Positions 18,315-28,669 are shown, counted from the stretch's first letter. The stretch is DNA of 64,000 bases from Thermoplasmatota archaeon (GCA_029259115.1 JAPDJO010000018.1:17937-81936); one strand, 5' to 3'. Notes: generated by a model from the letters alone, not told the origin. Program-made: numbers and translations.

Positions 18315-20287
18315 GGATCAAATACTTGCTTCTTCTTGGATTTTTACTCTTCTGCTCGGCTATCATACTAATGGTCACAGATAGTGCAAAAGCAGGATCT
18401 TATAATGGCACAGACATAGCTCTAGCGATACTTCATGATCCTTCAACATTGATATCTTCATATTATGAAGATAGCGATCCAACCAATCAGTTCAGACAGA
18501 GAGCCATACTTGACTCCCTAGGGATACTGAGCCCAACAGATGGGGATACGTTTGCTATGCTAAGCACTGGAATAGCTGGAGCTACACCAGTAACGACGAA
18601 TTCTGAAGACCCTGGAAGTGAAGAGGGAACATGGTTCGGACCTCATTCTCCAGGTCCAAGGGGACCTTTCGATCACGCAAAATTGATACTCAATCTCACG
18701 GTACCTGAAGGCATGCATAATGTATCTTTCGATTTGCAATTTTTCAGCATGGAATATCCTGACTTCGTAGGTACTATCTACAACGATAAAGTCAATGTTA
18801 CGGTTATATCTCCTTCTAAAGGTATAGGATACTATCAGTTCGATGTTAACAGTGGAGATTTTGTCATGAAATCTAGAGATATACCCGGAACAGGTTTTGA
18901 TCTATTTGCTGTAAGGTGGAGCTGGTGGTATAGGAAATGGGTACCAACGTCGCCGTCGGGAGTAGATACAGTAACCACTACTCCTTATTGGAGTGATGAT
19001 GCAGGAGCTGGCGCTCTCATAACAAGAGTATTTCCGGTATCTCCAAACGAAAACATTACTATAATATTCCAGATATGGGATGCTGGAGACAATATATTTG
19101 ACAGTGCTGTCTTCATAGACAATGTGAGATTTTCAGGATATGGCTATCCTGATGTCAAAGCTGTTAAAACTTGGCAAGATGTGAATGGTGATACCCTCCA
19201 ACCTGGAGATAGGATTAAATATACCATAACTTTGAGTAACATAGGCAACGTTTCCTTACCGGATAATCCAGGTTATGAGTTTGAGGATCCCATTCCAGAC
19301 AACACAACTTTCGTTCCAGGCTCTATATACTGTAGCTCTGGTACTTGCACCTATTTAAGTGATGAAAACAAGATAGTTTGGAGTGGAAGCATACCAAAAG
19401 AGAGTAGCGTACTTATAACATATCAAGTCGAGGTTTATTCCAATCTTACCGAGACTTCCATAATATCGAATCAGGGTACGATGTACTGGGATAAAGATGA
19501 AGATGGAACAAACGAAGCAACCGAACTCACAGATGATCCAAGTATAGATGATGGGATAGATCAAGACGGAGATGGTGAAACATGGGACGATGATCCTACC
19601 ATAGCTGTTGTTCTACTAGAGAACCTTTCTGAACTATCAGAGGACTTCTCAGATGATACGCCTGGCGCGGGAGCGAGTCAAGACTTTTATGGATTTGATT
19701 GGTTTGATACGAGCTTCTCTGATGATCAGGGATACTTTGGTGTAGCAGGTGGCTATTATTACTCCACACCCAATTCCTTCAAAGTGCAGATGAGATCGAA
19801 CATGAGTAAACAGTATTGGAATTACAGCTTTGGTTGGCTATCATCGGAGCCGAACGTAAGTTATTGGGAAGTATATTTTGCATGCGGGAACAACAGCGAA
19901 GAATCTGATCTCATCTTATCATTCAAAGATTCTGAAGGAAATGAGATCGCTAGGTTGAAATTTGATTATGAAAACACTGGTAGCGATCTTCCAAATAACT
20001 TTGCGCCTTGCCTGTATTACATGAATAGAGATGAACAATGGGTTAAGATTTCTACAGATTATCAAAATGGATATCTCTACAATGGATGGTATAAACTAAG
20101 GATAGAAACAAACGGTACCAAACTTGATTACATACTCTACAGAAATGATAACATTACCGATAGAAAGACCGATTATTATCTGGAGGTTGAACTTTCTGGG
20201 CTATCAAAAGTAGAATGGTACTCTACCAAGAATCCTGTCGTCTGTCCAATGTTTTTCTTTGATGAGCATAAAATAGGATTTTCCTAG
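18311..20287 (+). CDS. Secreted surface protein with DUF11-like repeat domain
   Basis: Signal peptide; VKTWQDVNGDTLQPGDRIKYTITLSNIGNVSLPDNPGYEFEDPIPDNTTFVPGS. Confidence 0.68.
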   Translation: MRIKYLLLLGFLLFCSAIILMVTDSAKAGSYNGTDIALAILHDPSTLISSYYEDSDPTNQFRQRAILDSLGILSPTDGDTFAMLSTGIAGATPVTTNSEDPGSEEGTWFGPHSPGPRGPFDHAKLILNLTVPEGMHNVSFDLQFFSMEYPDFVGTIYNDKVNVTVISPSKGIGYYQFDVNSGDFVMKSRDIPGTGFDLFAVRWSWWYRKWVPTSPSGVDTVTTTPYWSDDAGAGALITRVFPVSPNENITIIFQIWDAGDNIFDSAVFIDNVRFSGYGYPDVKAVKTWQDVNGDTLQPGDRIKYTITLSNIGNVSLPDNPGYEFEDPIPDNTTFVPGSIYCSSGTCTYLSDENKIVWSGSIPKESSVLITYQVEVYSNLTETSIISNQGTMYWDKDEDGTNEATELTDDPSIDDGIDQDGDGETWDDDPTIAVVLLENLSELSEDFSDDTPGAGASQDFYGFDWFDTSFSDDQGYFGVAGGYYYSTPNSFKVQMRSNMSKQYWNYSFGWLSSEPNVSYWEVYFACGNNSEESDLILSFKDSEGNEIARLKFDYENTGSDLPNNFAPCLYYMNRDEQWVKISTDYQNGYLYNGWYKLRIETNGTKLDYILYRNDNITDRKTDYYLEVELSGLSKVEWYSTKNPVVCPMFFFDEHKIGFS

Positions 20288-20288
20288 T

Positions 20289-20948
20289 TCACTCCCTTAT
20301 GCCGTAGTAGAATTTTATCTCTCTCATGTAGTTTTCCATCTCTTGATCAAACTGATTGTAATATGGACTCAGCTCGTTAAATATATCCATCTCATGACTA
20401 GCTTTTGCATTCTCGCCATCTTGATAATAAATAGATGCATTCTCTAGGTGCCAACTCATAAGATTGCCATAATAAGTAAGATTGATAGCAGAGTGAGTGT
20501 AGTTGATATAAAGCTCTAAGATCACGCTGTATTCCTCGGTTGATGAATTTGTAGATAATAGCATGTAGTGAAGAGCTTTTTTAAATACATAGTTGGATCT
20601 GTTGAAATAGAACTTTGCATCAAAAGTGAGATTCTTGGTTTTCTCGTAATCTTTCCTTTCAAACCAGAAGTTTGCTTTTTCTAGATTAATCTTTGCATTC
20701 TTTAGATCATCTCTAGCTGTATCCAAGTAAGTTAAAGCCATGGACATGTTGTCAACGAATTTCTTTGCCTGAGATGTTACAAACTCTATCTTTTCTTCAT
20801 AGACCACCCTTACTTCTTGTAACCTGATCCTGTTTTGATAATCTGCAATAATATAGGTCATGGTTATCACAACAATCATTATGGATACCATTCCCAAAAA
20901 TAGTGTTAAATCAAACTCTCTTCCAGCGAACTTCACCCTCCTCATCAT
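20289..20948 (-). CDS. Membrane-anchored coiled-coil protein, unknown function
   Basis: Single N-terminal TM then helical extracytoplasmic part. Confidence 0.5.
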   Translation of the reverse strand: MMRRVKFAGREFDLTLFLGMVSIMIVVITMTYIIADYQNRIRLQEVRVVYEEKIEFVTSQAKKFVDNMSMALTYLDTARDDLKNAKINLEKANFWFERKDYEKTKNLTFDAKFYFNRSNYVFKKALHYMLLSTNSSTEEYSVILELYINYTHSAINLTYYGNLMSWHLENASIYYQDGENAKASHEMDIFNELSPYYNQFDQEMENYMREIKFYYGIRE

Positions 20949-20961
20949 TTGAAAGAATAGA

Positions 20962-21546
20962 CTAAGGATATAAAGAGTTGTTGTTTCTTAAAGAGATTCT
21001 GTAGGAGTATAAATCCTCAAAAAATATGTGCCTCTTCGTTATCACCTCAAATTCATAGATACTGTTATATTTTTCTTCTAAAAACTCTCTATTGGTCAAG
21101 CTGCTCATAACCATATAAATCTCCCCACCAGTTTCAAGATATCTCCAGGCATCTCCAAGAAATCTGTCAATAACCTCTACTCCTCCTTTGCCTCCGTCCC
21201 AAGATATATCCTCTCCTTTGGTGGGAAGATAAGGTGGGTTGAATGTTATCAAATCAAATCTTTCATCAATATTTCTAAACAGATCAGTTTTTACAACTCT
21301 AAGCCTAATGTTGTTTATTTCCGAGTTGAGTATGGTATTCTCTATAGCTTTTTCACTAATATCAGCAGCCACTACATCCAGACCAGATTTTGCTAGATGT
21401 AATGCTACTATTCCAGTTCCACAACCCATGTCAAGCGCTTTTTCGTGCTTCTCTATGTTTATAGACTCTATGAGAAGATAGCTATCATCAGCTGGAGGGT
21501 AGACGCCAGGCAGCACCCTTATTTTTATATCCTGATCTATTTTCAC
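20962..21546 (-). CDS. HemK/Mtq2-like class I methyltransferase (release-factor glutamine type)
   Basis: YPPADDSYLL, ALDMGCGTGIVAL, FNPPYLPT. Confidence 0.8.
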   Translation of the reverse strand: MKIDQDIKIRVLPGVYPPADDSYLLIESINIEKHEKALDMGCGTGIVALHLAKSGLDVVAADISEKAIENTILNSEINNIRLRVVKTDLFRNIDERFDLITFNPPYLPTKGEDISWDGGKGGVEVIDRFLGDAWRYLETGGEIYMVMSSLTNREFLEEKYNSIYEFEVITKRHIFFEDLYSYRISLRNNNSLYP

Positions 21547-21591
21547 GGGAAAAGTATAAGTTCGGGTATTTTATATATGAATTGGGATGGG

Positions 21592-23355
21592 ATGAAGGTA
21601 AAGATAGCACTGATTGGTCTACTAGCTTTCATCGTGTTCATAATAGTTCTCATCTCCTCTAATGCAAAAACTATAGTTGTAGACAAAACTGGAGGTGGAG
21701 ACTTTTCGAGCATAGGAGAGGCTATAGAAAATGCAAGTGATGGAGATATAATATTTGTAAAGTCTGGTGTGTATCAGGAAAATCTAATTATCGAGAATAA
21801 AAGCATATCTATAATGGGGGAAAATAAGGAAGAGACAATAATAGAGGCATTGAACAATGGTCATGTTTTGAGACTCTACAATGTCAGTAGCTCCAGCATA
21901 TCTGATTTAACTATCAGAAAGGCAAAAGGCACAGGAAATGACTGCATATTTCTAGAGTACTGTACCAATGTAACTATAAGTAACTGTGTAATAGAAAACA
22001 GCCAAGATAGTGATGGCATATCTATGTATAGATGTTCAAATATAAGCGTAAGAGGATGTGATATAAGGTATAATTCTCAAGGTAGCGGGATAATAATGAT
22101 GTTTTGTTATAACAACACTGTTACTGGAAACACAATATACGAGAATCAGAAAGGTATAACTATACAGTATCTGTCCTCTAACAATAAGATAATCGAGAAT
22201 ACAATCAAAGACAATACCCTGTATGGTATATGGATAATAAGCTCTTCTTCAGATAACATAATGTCCAAGAATACCTTCCAAAACAACAACCCAAATGCTG
22301 AGGATAAATGTTCAAATTTCTGGTATGATCCTATCGAGAAAAAAGGAAATTATTGGGACGATTACCAAGGCAAAGATTCCAATCATGATGGAATAGGAGA
22401 TACACCGTATCAGATACCTGGGGGAGATAACCAAGATATCTATGTTTTAGGTTTTTTTGCTCAAGAAGAGCCATCTCAACCTAAGAATCAAAAACCTGTA
22501 GCTGATGCAGGAGGAGAGTACCATGGAATGGTGAATTCAAGTATAACCTTTGATGCTTCCCAGAGCTATGATCCTGATGGAGAGATCGTTGAATATATCT
22601 GGGATTTTGGAGATGGAAGCATAGGAAAAGGTAAAGTGGTTACCCACTCGTATTCTTCTCCAGGGGATTACACAGTAACTCTAACCGTAAGGGATGAAAG
22701 AGGAGCAGAGGATGATGATGTTACAACTGCTCACATATCTGAATATGTAGAGAACAAGGAGCCTGTTGCGATCATAGAGTTGAAGGATTATGCAATAGTC
22801 GGAGAGATCCTAGAGTTTAACGCTTCGAAAAGCTATGATCCTGATGGTGAGATAGTCAACTATGTTTGGAAATTTGGAGATGGGAAGGTTGCATATGGAA
22901 AGGTTGTTGAGCATGCATACTCTGAGTCTGGAACTTATAATGTAACTTTAGAAGTGGTGGACGATCTTGGATATACGAACTCGACCAAGAAATCTATAAC
23001 TGTATTGCCTGAGGGAGGAGAGATAAAGGCAGACTTCTCTGTAGAAACTAATCTACTATTTGTTGGCTCAGATATAGTATTCAATGCCTCCAAAAGCTCA
23101 GGAAGTATAATCTCGTACATATGGAGCTTTGGAGATGGAGAAAACATAACAACCTCTCTACCCATATGCAATCACACCTATCTCAAACCAGGGATATATC
23201 AAGTGAATTTAACAGTTGTCGGAGCTAACGGGGAGAAAGATACAAAATCCATTACTATAGTAATCGAGGGTGCATGGAAAAAGGATACGCCTGGCTTTGA
23301 ACTAATATTCGTAATACTTTCTATCGCAATATTCTATGTGGTGAGGAGGAGATGA
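21592..23355 (+). CDS. Secreted right-handed beta-helix protein with PKD repeats
   Basis: GGGDFSSIGEAIENASDGD...; three PKD-like YxWxFGDG segments; C-terminal hydrophobic anchor. Start moved from 21445 to the signal peptide MKVKIALIGLLAF. Confidence 0.78.
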   Translation: MKVKIALIGLLAFIVFIIVLISSNAKTIVVDKTGGGDFSSIGEAIENASDGDIIFVKSGVYQENLIIENKSISIMGENKEETIIEALNNGHVLRLYNVSSSSISDLTIRKAKGTGNDCIFLEYCTNVTISNCVIENSQDSDGISMYRCSNISVRGCDIRYNSQGSGIIMMFCYNNTVTGNTIYENQKGITIQYLSSNNKIIENTIKDNTLYGIWIISSSSDNIMSKNTFQNNNPNAEDKCSNFWYDPIEKKGNYWDDYQGKDSNHDGIGDTPYQIPGGDNQDIYVLGFFAQEEPSQPKNQKPVADAGGEYHGMVNSSITFDASQSYDPDGEIVEYIWDFGDGSIGKGKVVTHSYSSPGDYTVTLTVRDERGAEDDDVTTAHISEYVENKEPVAIIELKDYAIVGEILEFNASKSYDPDGEIVNYVWKFGDGKVAYGKVVEHAYSESGTYNVTLEVVDDLGYTNSTKKSITVLPEGGEIKADFSVETNLLFVGSDIVFNASKSSGSIISYIWSFGDGENITTSLPICNHTYLKPGIYQVNLTVVGANGEKDTKSITIVIEGAWKKDTPGFELIFVILSIAIFYVVRRR

Positions 23356-24161
23356 ACAGATATGGAGTAGTTGGAGTAATAGAAGCTATTTTGCTTGTAG
23401 CTTTATTTGCTATCATCTTGGCTACCATCCAACTTACCTATATCCCGAGTCTCATGGAAAACAGAGAAGCTGAACATATGTCTACTGTTAGCAATCAGTT
23501 CTCCCAACTCAAATTAGCTATAGATCTTCATTCGGTAAGCAGATCAAATTTCTCTATAAGTGTTCCATTAACACTTGGTAGCAGGGAAATACCTTATCTT
23601 GTGACAGCAAGATCTCTAGGAGAGGTTTCTATTGTAGAGAATGCTTTCAAGATTTCTGTAAAAACAGCTTCAGGCTATAGCAATTTTTCTCTTGGAATAA
23701 TAAGATATAATGCGAATAATGTCTACTATGTCAGACAGTCATACATTCTTGAATGCGGAGCTGTTCTATTAAGACAGAGTGGAGGTTATGACTCTATGCT
23801 TTCTCCGCCTACATTCTCTGCCAAAAAATCTGGAAACACCATATCTCTAAGCTTGCTGGCAGTTAATATAAGCAGCTACGCAAACAGAACGACAGAATCT
23901 GGATTAGATACAACATATATAAGAACAAATTACTCTTCCATGTCATCCTTTGATTTTCATGATATAGAGAGTTTGACCATATACACTTATTATCCTGATC
24001 CTTGGTTTAGGTTTCTAAATTACAGCATAGATAACTGCACAGTTACTGAGTATGATAACAGAGTTGTTGTTGAGCCTGAAAGTGGCTATCAAATGAATCT
24101 CCATCTCGATGTAATAAAGATTTATGCCCAGATAGGAAGAGGATGGATAGGTAATTTATAA
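23352..24161 (+). CDS. Membrane-anchored pilin-like protein
   Basis: MNRYGVVGVIEAILLVALFAIILATIQ N-terminus; overlaps upstream stop. Confidence 0.5.
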   Translation: MNRYGVVGVIEAILLVALFAIILATIQLTYIPSLMENREAEHMSTVSNQFSQLKLAIDLHSVSRSNFSISVPLTLGSREIPYLVTARSLGEVSIVENAFKISVKTASGYSNFSLGIIRYNANNVYYVRQSYILECGAVLLRQSGGYDSMLSPPTFSAKKSGNTISLSLLAVNISSYANRTTESGLDTTYIRTNYSSMSSFDFHDIESLTIYTYYPDPWFRFLNYSIDNCTVTEYDNRVVVEPESGYQMNLHLDVIKIYAQIGRGWIGNL

Positions 24162-24193
24162 AAATAAAAATATGATGTAGAAGAGGAGATCTT

Positions 24194-24976
24194 GTGGAGC
24201 CTGAGGTGTATCCTCCAGATACAAAAGAGATTCTACCGAGTGATGTCCTAAAAACAGGTATACCTGGATTTGATGAACTCTTTTCCATAGGGGGCATACC
24301 AAAAGGAAATATAGTTATAGTCGCAGGCGGACCAGGCGTAGGGAAAAGTACATTTTGCAGACAGATATGCAACAATCTTGCCTCAAAAAAACACCCCTGT
24401 CTCTATGTGAGTTTTGAAGAAAGTGTGGAGAGAATAGAAAAAAGCATGATAAGTTTTGGATGGGATGTCGAGAGATACGAGAGAGAAGGAGTATTTGTGA
24501 TTCAGAAGATGAATCCTCTCGATATACTAAGAATCAAATTTGGATCCATAGGTGGAGGAGAATCCGCAGCAGAAATAACTGCGAAGATAGAACCAATAAC
24601 CATACCAAGAGGTTTTAATCCGGAGGTTATAGTTGTAGACTCTTTGACAGCAATAGTAGCAGCTACAATAAGCAAAGCTAAAAACTATCGTATATACCTC
24701 CAACAGTTGTTTAGCTTCTTTGAAGAAACAAAAGCAACCACATTCTTGATCACAGAGACAGATGAGATTCCAAAGAGATACAGCTCTACAGGTATAGAGG
24801 AGTTTCTTGCTGACGGAATAATAGTTCTCTATAATATACAAAAGGGCAGTGTCAGGGAGAGTGCGTTAGAAATTGTAAAGATGAGATACACCAGACACGA
24901 AAAAAGGATAGTTGCCTTCGAAATCACAGATAAAGGTATAGTTGTCCATCCGAACAGGCAGGTGTCTATAGATTAG
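24194..24976 (+). CDS. KaiC/RadA-like ATPase (GTG start)
   Basis: GIPGFDELFSIGGIPKGNIVIVAGGPGVGKSTFCRQI, PEVIVVDSLTAIV. Confidence 0.87.
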   Translation: MEPEVYPPDTKEILPSDVLKTGIPGFDELFSIGGIPKGNIVIVAGGPGVGKSTFCRQICNNLASKKHPCLYVSFEESVERIEKSMISFGWDVERYEREGVFVIQKMNPLDILRIKFGSIGGGESAAEITAKIEPITIPRGFNPEVIVVDSLTAIVAATISKAKNYRIYLQQLFSFFEETKATTFLITETDEIPKRYSSTGIEEFLADGIIVLYNIQKGSVRESALEIVKMRYTRHEKRIVAFEITDKGIVVHPNRQVSID

Positions 24977-25268
24977 ATAGTTTGCTTAAGAATCTCATTA
25001 TTTCTTCTTTTCCACAGTCCCTCGAGATTTCTATATCTAAAGGTAAAGTTTTATCATCTCTTCTAATAAGAGGAACAAAGACCTCTCTTCCATCTGGCAT
25101 TTTTGTGTGTAAAAGAACTGCATCTATCGATTTCTCCTTTTCCAGTATCTCCATCGCCTCCCTATTTGTTCTTGCTGTTGTTACATCGATATTTTCTTCT
25201 TCAAGCAGAGATCTAATCTTTTCTAGAATGCTGTTATCCTCATCAACAATCATAACAGATTTTGTCAT
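24966..25268 (-). CDS. Degenerate response-regulator receiver domain
   Basis: VMIVDEDNSILEKIRSLLEEENIDVTTARTNREAMEILEKEKSIDAVLLHTKMPDG; His where the phosphoacceptor Asp is expected. Confidence 0.72.
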   Translation of the reverse strand: MTKSVMIVDEDNSILEKIRSLLEEENIDVTTARTNREAMEILEKEKSIDAVLLHTKMPDGREVFVPLIRRDDKTLPLDIEISRDCGKEEIMRFLSKLSNL

Positions 25269-25312
25269 GGATAAACAAAAAGGGGTAAAAGATTATTAAA
25301 GTTATGGTAAAA

Positions 25313-25768
25313 CTATAAGACCTTTATCTGGAGAGTATCCTGAGCCGTCGGCGCAAATCCTGCGCCTTCCCAGACTATTATCAGATAATCTCCTCTCTTT
25401 ACACCTCTGAATGTGAAGCTAAACGAACCTGTTCCAAAGTCACTCTTAGATTGGCGATGCTTGATTTCCCCTGTTCTGAGATCCTTGATTAAACATTCTA
25501 ACAAGTTGATATTCTGTGCATACCCTCTAACATAAAGTGTAGAACCTATTATCACCGTCTTTCCGTAGGGTAATATGGGTCTCCCAAATATGTGGAGCCA
25601 TCCTCTTCTCGGCATAGTGATTCTTATCTCGCTACCCGAGAATGATTCTATACTATCGTCTTTCTTATCTTGAACATCTCTTCTGATTTCTACAGCATTG
25701 GACAATATAGGCAGTAGTATCACTATAGCTATGGAAATGGCAAACACGGGGATTATCTTTCTTTTCAT
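25313..25768 (-). CDS. Secreted protein, unknown function
   Basis: Signal peptide MKRKIIPVFAISIAIVILLPILSNAVE. Confidence 0.5.
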   Translation of the reverse strand: MKRKIIPVFAISIAIVILLPILSNAVEIRRDVQDKKDDSIESFSGSEIRITMPRRGWLHIFGRPILPYGKTVIIGSTLYVRGYAQNINLLECLIKDLRTGEIKHRQSKSDFGTGSFSFTFRGVKRGDYLIIVWEGAGFAPTAQDTLQIKVL

Positions 25769-25807
25769 TCTCTCACCTTTTAATTCTTTTCAACACATAA
25801 TAAATTT

Positions 25808-26035
25808 CTATATAAATACGAATGGATCGCTCTGCGCGTGCAATCTCTTTCCACCTTTATCCTCTATCTCCTTCTCCATCGCTTTTAGTTGCTTTTGACC
25901 CAAACCTGTTCTTGTATATATTAAGCGGTCATTCTCATAAACAGTTATACTACCTTTTGTATAATCGATTACCGCTTTCATCAGATTTTTTCCATCTTGA
26001 AGCCAAACCCATATGTGTATCCCTGGTTTCAACAT
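25808..26035 (-). CDS. Small protein, unknown function
   Basis: Start trimmed to MLKPGIHIWVWLQDGKNLMKAVIDYTKGSITVYEN. Confidence 0.45.
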   Translation of the reverse strand: MLKPGIHIWVWLQDGKNLMKAVIDYTKGSITVYENDRLIYTRTGLGQKQLKAMEKEIEDKGGKRLHAQSDPFVFI

Positions 26036-26129
26036 ATTATCAAGTAAAATTCTATTAATTTGAATTAATAAATATTTGTGGACAACTCTTATCCAAAACA
26101 ATAAAAATGATTCACTCTTTCCCGTATCG

Positions 26130-26621
26130 ATGAGATTCAGAGGTTATAAACCTCCAAAGGAGTTGAGGGTTTTGTTTATTGTACATTACGCTCCTCTGCT
26201 CCTGATTATACTAATAGGTCCTTTAACACCTATATGCAAATTCTGGTATCACTACGATCTTTGGGAGATCCCTCTTCCTATGCTACCAACGATAATTGTA
26301 GGTCTTCTAATATTTCTAGGAGGAGCAATATTCTTTATGAAGTGGGAGATGTTCTGGGATAAGACTTACAAAGGTCAGCTGGTAACAGATGGTTTTTTTA
26401 AATACATAAGGCACCCTCATTATTCCTCTTTACTCATCATAGGCTTAGGTTTAGCTCTCTTTTTCTACTCTATCGCTGCGCTAGCAATTGCTCTGATTGC
26501 ATTTCCAATAATGGCGTGGAGCGTAATAGATGAGGAAAAAAGATTATTGAAACAGTATGGTAAAGAATATGAAGAATATATGAAGAAGGTAAAATGGAGG
26601 CTCATACCAGGGATATTTTGA
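26130..26621 (+). CDS. Isoprenylcysteine carboxyl methyltransferase-like membrane protein
   Basis: TDGFFKYIRHPHYSSLLIIGLGLALF...DEEKRLLKQYGKEYEEYMKKVKWRLIPGIF. Confidence 0.8.
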   Translation: MRFRGYKPPKELRVLFIVHYAPLLLIILIGPLTPICKFWYHYDLWEIPLPMLPTIIVGLLIFLGGAIFFMKWEMFWDKTYKGQLVTDGFFKYIRHPHYSSLLIIGLGLALFFYSIAALAIALIAFPIMAWSVIDEEKRLLKQYGKEYEEYMKKVKWRLIPGIF

Positions 26622-27628
26622 TAGACGAACTTGCAAGAAAGAAGGCGGAGCTCATATCTTACGGCTCCATAGAGATACCGAGATCTCTTCTCTCCAAGCT
26701 ATCTGTAGAGAGATCGAAGTCTGGTCCATCTTCTGGAAAGTCTATGGTTGGTTTTGAATTTGGAGGGAAAAGAGTTAAGTTGGAAGCATCGAGGAAAAAC
26801 GAGAGATTTGACTTGGTCGAAGTTGATGGGAGATTCATTATAAGAGATAGAGGAAAAAATTTCCTTGAGGTTAGACCATTAGATGTCTCAACGCATGCCC
26901 CAGATCAAATCTTTATATCTCTAGAAAATAGATGCATCTATAATTGTCTCTTTTGTAAGAAAAGCAGTATAAAGATAGATGATGATAGATTGTTGAATTT
27001 TGTGAAAAGAATCATGGATAGTAAAGGTATAAGATCTGTGGCTATAACATCTGGAGCTTATCCCTCGGTAAAAAAGCAGATCGACAGGATAGAGAAATTC
27101 ACTAAAATGTTAAAAGAAAGTTATGATGATATATCTATTGGTGTTGAGCCTCTAGTCGAATCCAAAGAAGATGTCTCTAGATTAAGATCTGCTGGAGCAG
27201 ATGAGATAAAGATAAATATCCAGTTTCCAAGAAAGGATCTCTTTGATAAGATCTGTGGCTATATGGATCATGAGAGGATCTTCGATCTTCTGGATCATGC
27301 AGTAAACGAGTTTGGAAAAGGTAAAGTTACAAGCAATGTGATCTTTGGGATTGGAGAGAGAGATGAAGATATCGAGTATGCTATTGAAAGATTGACTGAC
27401 AAAGGAGTGGTGCCGAATCTGAGATTGATAAGGCTATATCCGGAAACAAAGAAACGCTTAGAGAGTAGACTTGGTTACAAGATAGAAAAAACCGCTCCAT
27501 CTCGGATATTAAAACTTGCTATTATTCATAAGAGAATACTCGAAAGGAAAGACCTAACAACTAGGAGCTTCAAGACCATGTGTTTTGCATGTGGATGTTG
27601 TGATATTATACCATTCTGGGATGTGTAA
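26594..27628 (+). CDS. Radical SAM protein
   Basis: CIYNCLFC = CxxxCxxC; extra C-terminal CFACGCC cluster. Confidence 0.85.
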   Translation: MEAHTRDILIDELARKKAELISYGSIEIPRSLLSKLSVERSKSGPSSGKSMVGFEFGGKRVKLEASRKNERFDLVEVDGRFIIRDRGKNFLEVRPLDVSTHAPDQIFISLENRCIYNCLFCKKSSIKIDDDRLLNFVKRIMDSKGIRSVAITSGAYPSVKKQIDRIEKFTKMLKESYDDISIGVEPLVESKEDVSRLRSAGADEIKINIQFPRKDLFDKICGYMDHERIFDLLDHAVNEFGKGKVTSNVIFGIGERDEDIEYAIERLTDKGVVPNLRLIRLYPETKKRLESRLGYKIEKTAPSRILKLAIIHKRILERKDLTTRSFKTMCFACGCCDIIPFWDV

Positions 27629-27848
27629 ATCTGCATACCAGCACTGCTTAACTGGAGGAATAACGATAGATTACCAAAAGATATTGACTAATTGGATTTT
27701 GCTATCTCTCTAGCTCTCTTGCCAACAATAAATAATCTCGCTATAAACTCAATCTCTCTAGCCTCGTTTTTGTTGTGGACATTTCCTACTATGATCATCG
27801 GTATTATTTTTGTATTGAGAATTTAAAGGAATTGTTGTACAACTCTTG

Positions 27849-28577
27849 TCACGCTACAGGCAATCTTTCAAGTGCTATCTTTATCCTGGTCTTTGATAGG
27901 GATCTTACATTTACGTATACCATCTTATCTTGATAGCCAGGCGCACTCACATGTATCATATACATGCCTGGTTTCACTCTAGCCCTGAACATTCCCTTGT
28001 TAATCAATGGTATCCTACCCGTAGTCAGATTTATCATCGTAGAGTTTGATGGATCATCATCATAGTTTACAGATACAACAGTAACATTTGCTTTCTCCAC
28101 CTTCTTGCCAGTTGAGTTATCTATTACGCTACCTATCAACTTCCCTTTGAACTCAAATATCTTTGGTATAAGATTCAGGAAGGTTACGTTTAGAGTATCT
28201 TTGTCTAGGAGCTTCCATTTAGAAGAGTAGAGCCTGACCTCTATTACATGTGTGCCATAGATTCTCTCATTCATCCTGTACACATATGGAGGGTGGCTAT
28301 CTATGAACAAAGTCTCGTTGTCTATGAGAAAAGCTACCCTACAGCTTGCACAGTTATCTACTATAGCTTTAACAGTCAAAGGTCCTATCACGATCGTCCT
28401 ATTTCTCAATGACGGAAACTCCTTATCATTTATGTAGAGCTTTCCAGGCTCTGGTCTTTCCATCCTTATGACTGGAAAATGATCAACATGGTATGCGAAG
28501 CTCGCAAGTTCTAGACAACTCAATAGCACCAATATTCCTACGACTGTCCCAACAATCCTCCTCATACTATCAAACAT
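27849..28577 (-). CDS. Secreted/membrane protein with C-terminal carboxypeptidase-regulatory-like beta domain
   Basis: Signal peptide; GSVIDNSTGKKVEKANVTVVSV...RVKPGMYMIHVSAPGYQDKMVYVNV. Confidence 0.55.
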   Translation of the reverse strand: MFDSMRRIVGTVVGILVLLSCLELASFAYHVDHFPVIRMERPEPGKLYINDKEFPSLRNRTIVIGPLTVKAIVDNCASCRVAFLIDNETLFIDSHPPYVYRMNERIYGTHVIEVRLYSSKWKLLDKDTLNVTFLNLIPKIFEFKGKLIGSVIDNSTGKKVEKANVTVVSVNYDDDPSNSTMINLTTGRIPLINKGMFRARVKPGMYMIHVSAPGYQDKMVYVNVRSLSKTRIKIALERLPVA

Positions 28578-28669
28578 TAAATCAAAATACGTATTATAAA
28601 ATTTTTCAAAATATTAAATTCCAGCAGAGGTAACCTTTATATACAGTTTTTTATATCCTCCCCTAACAG

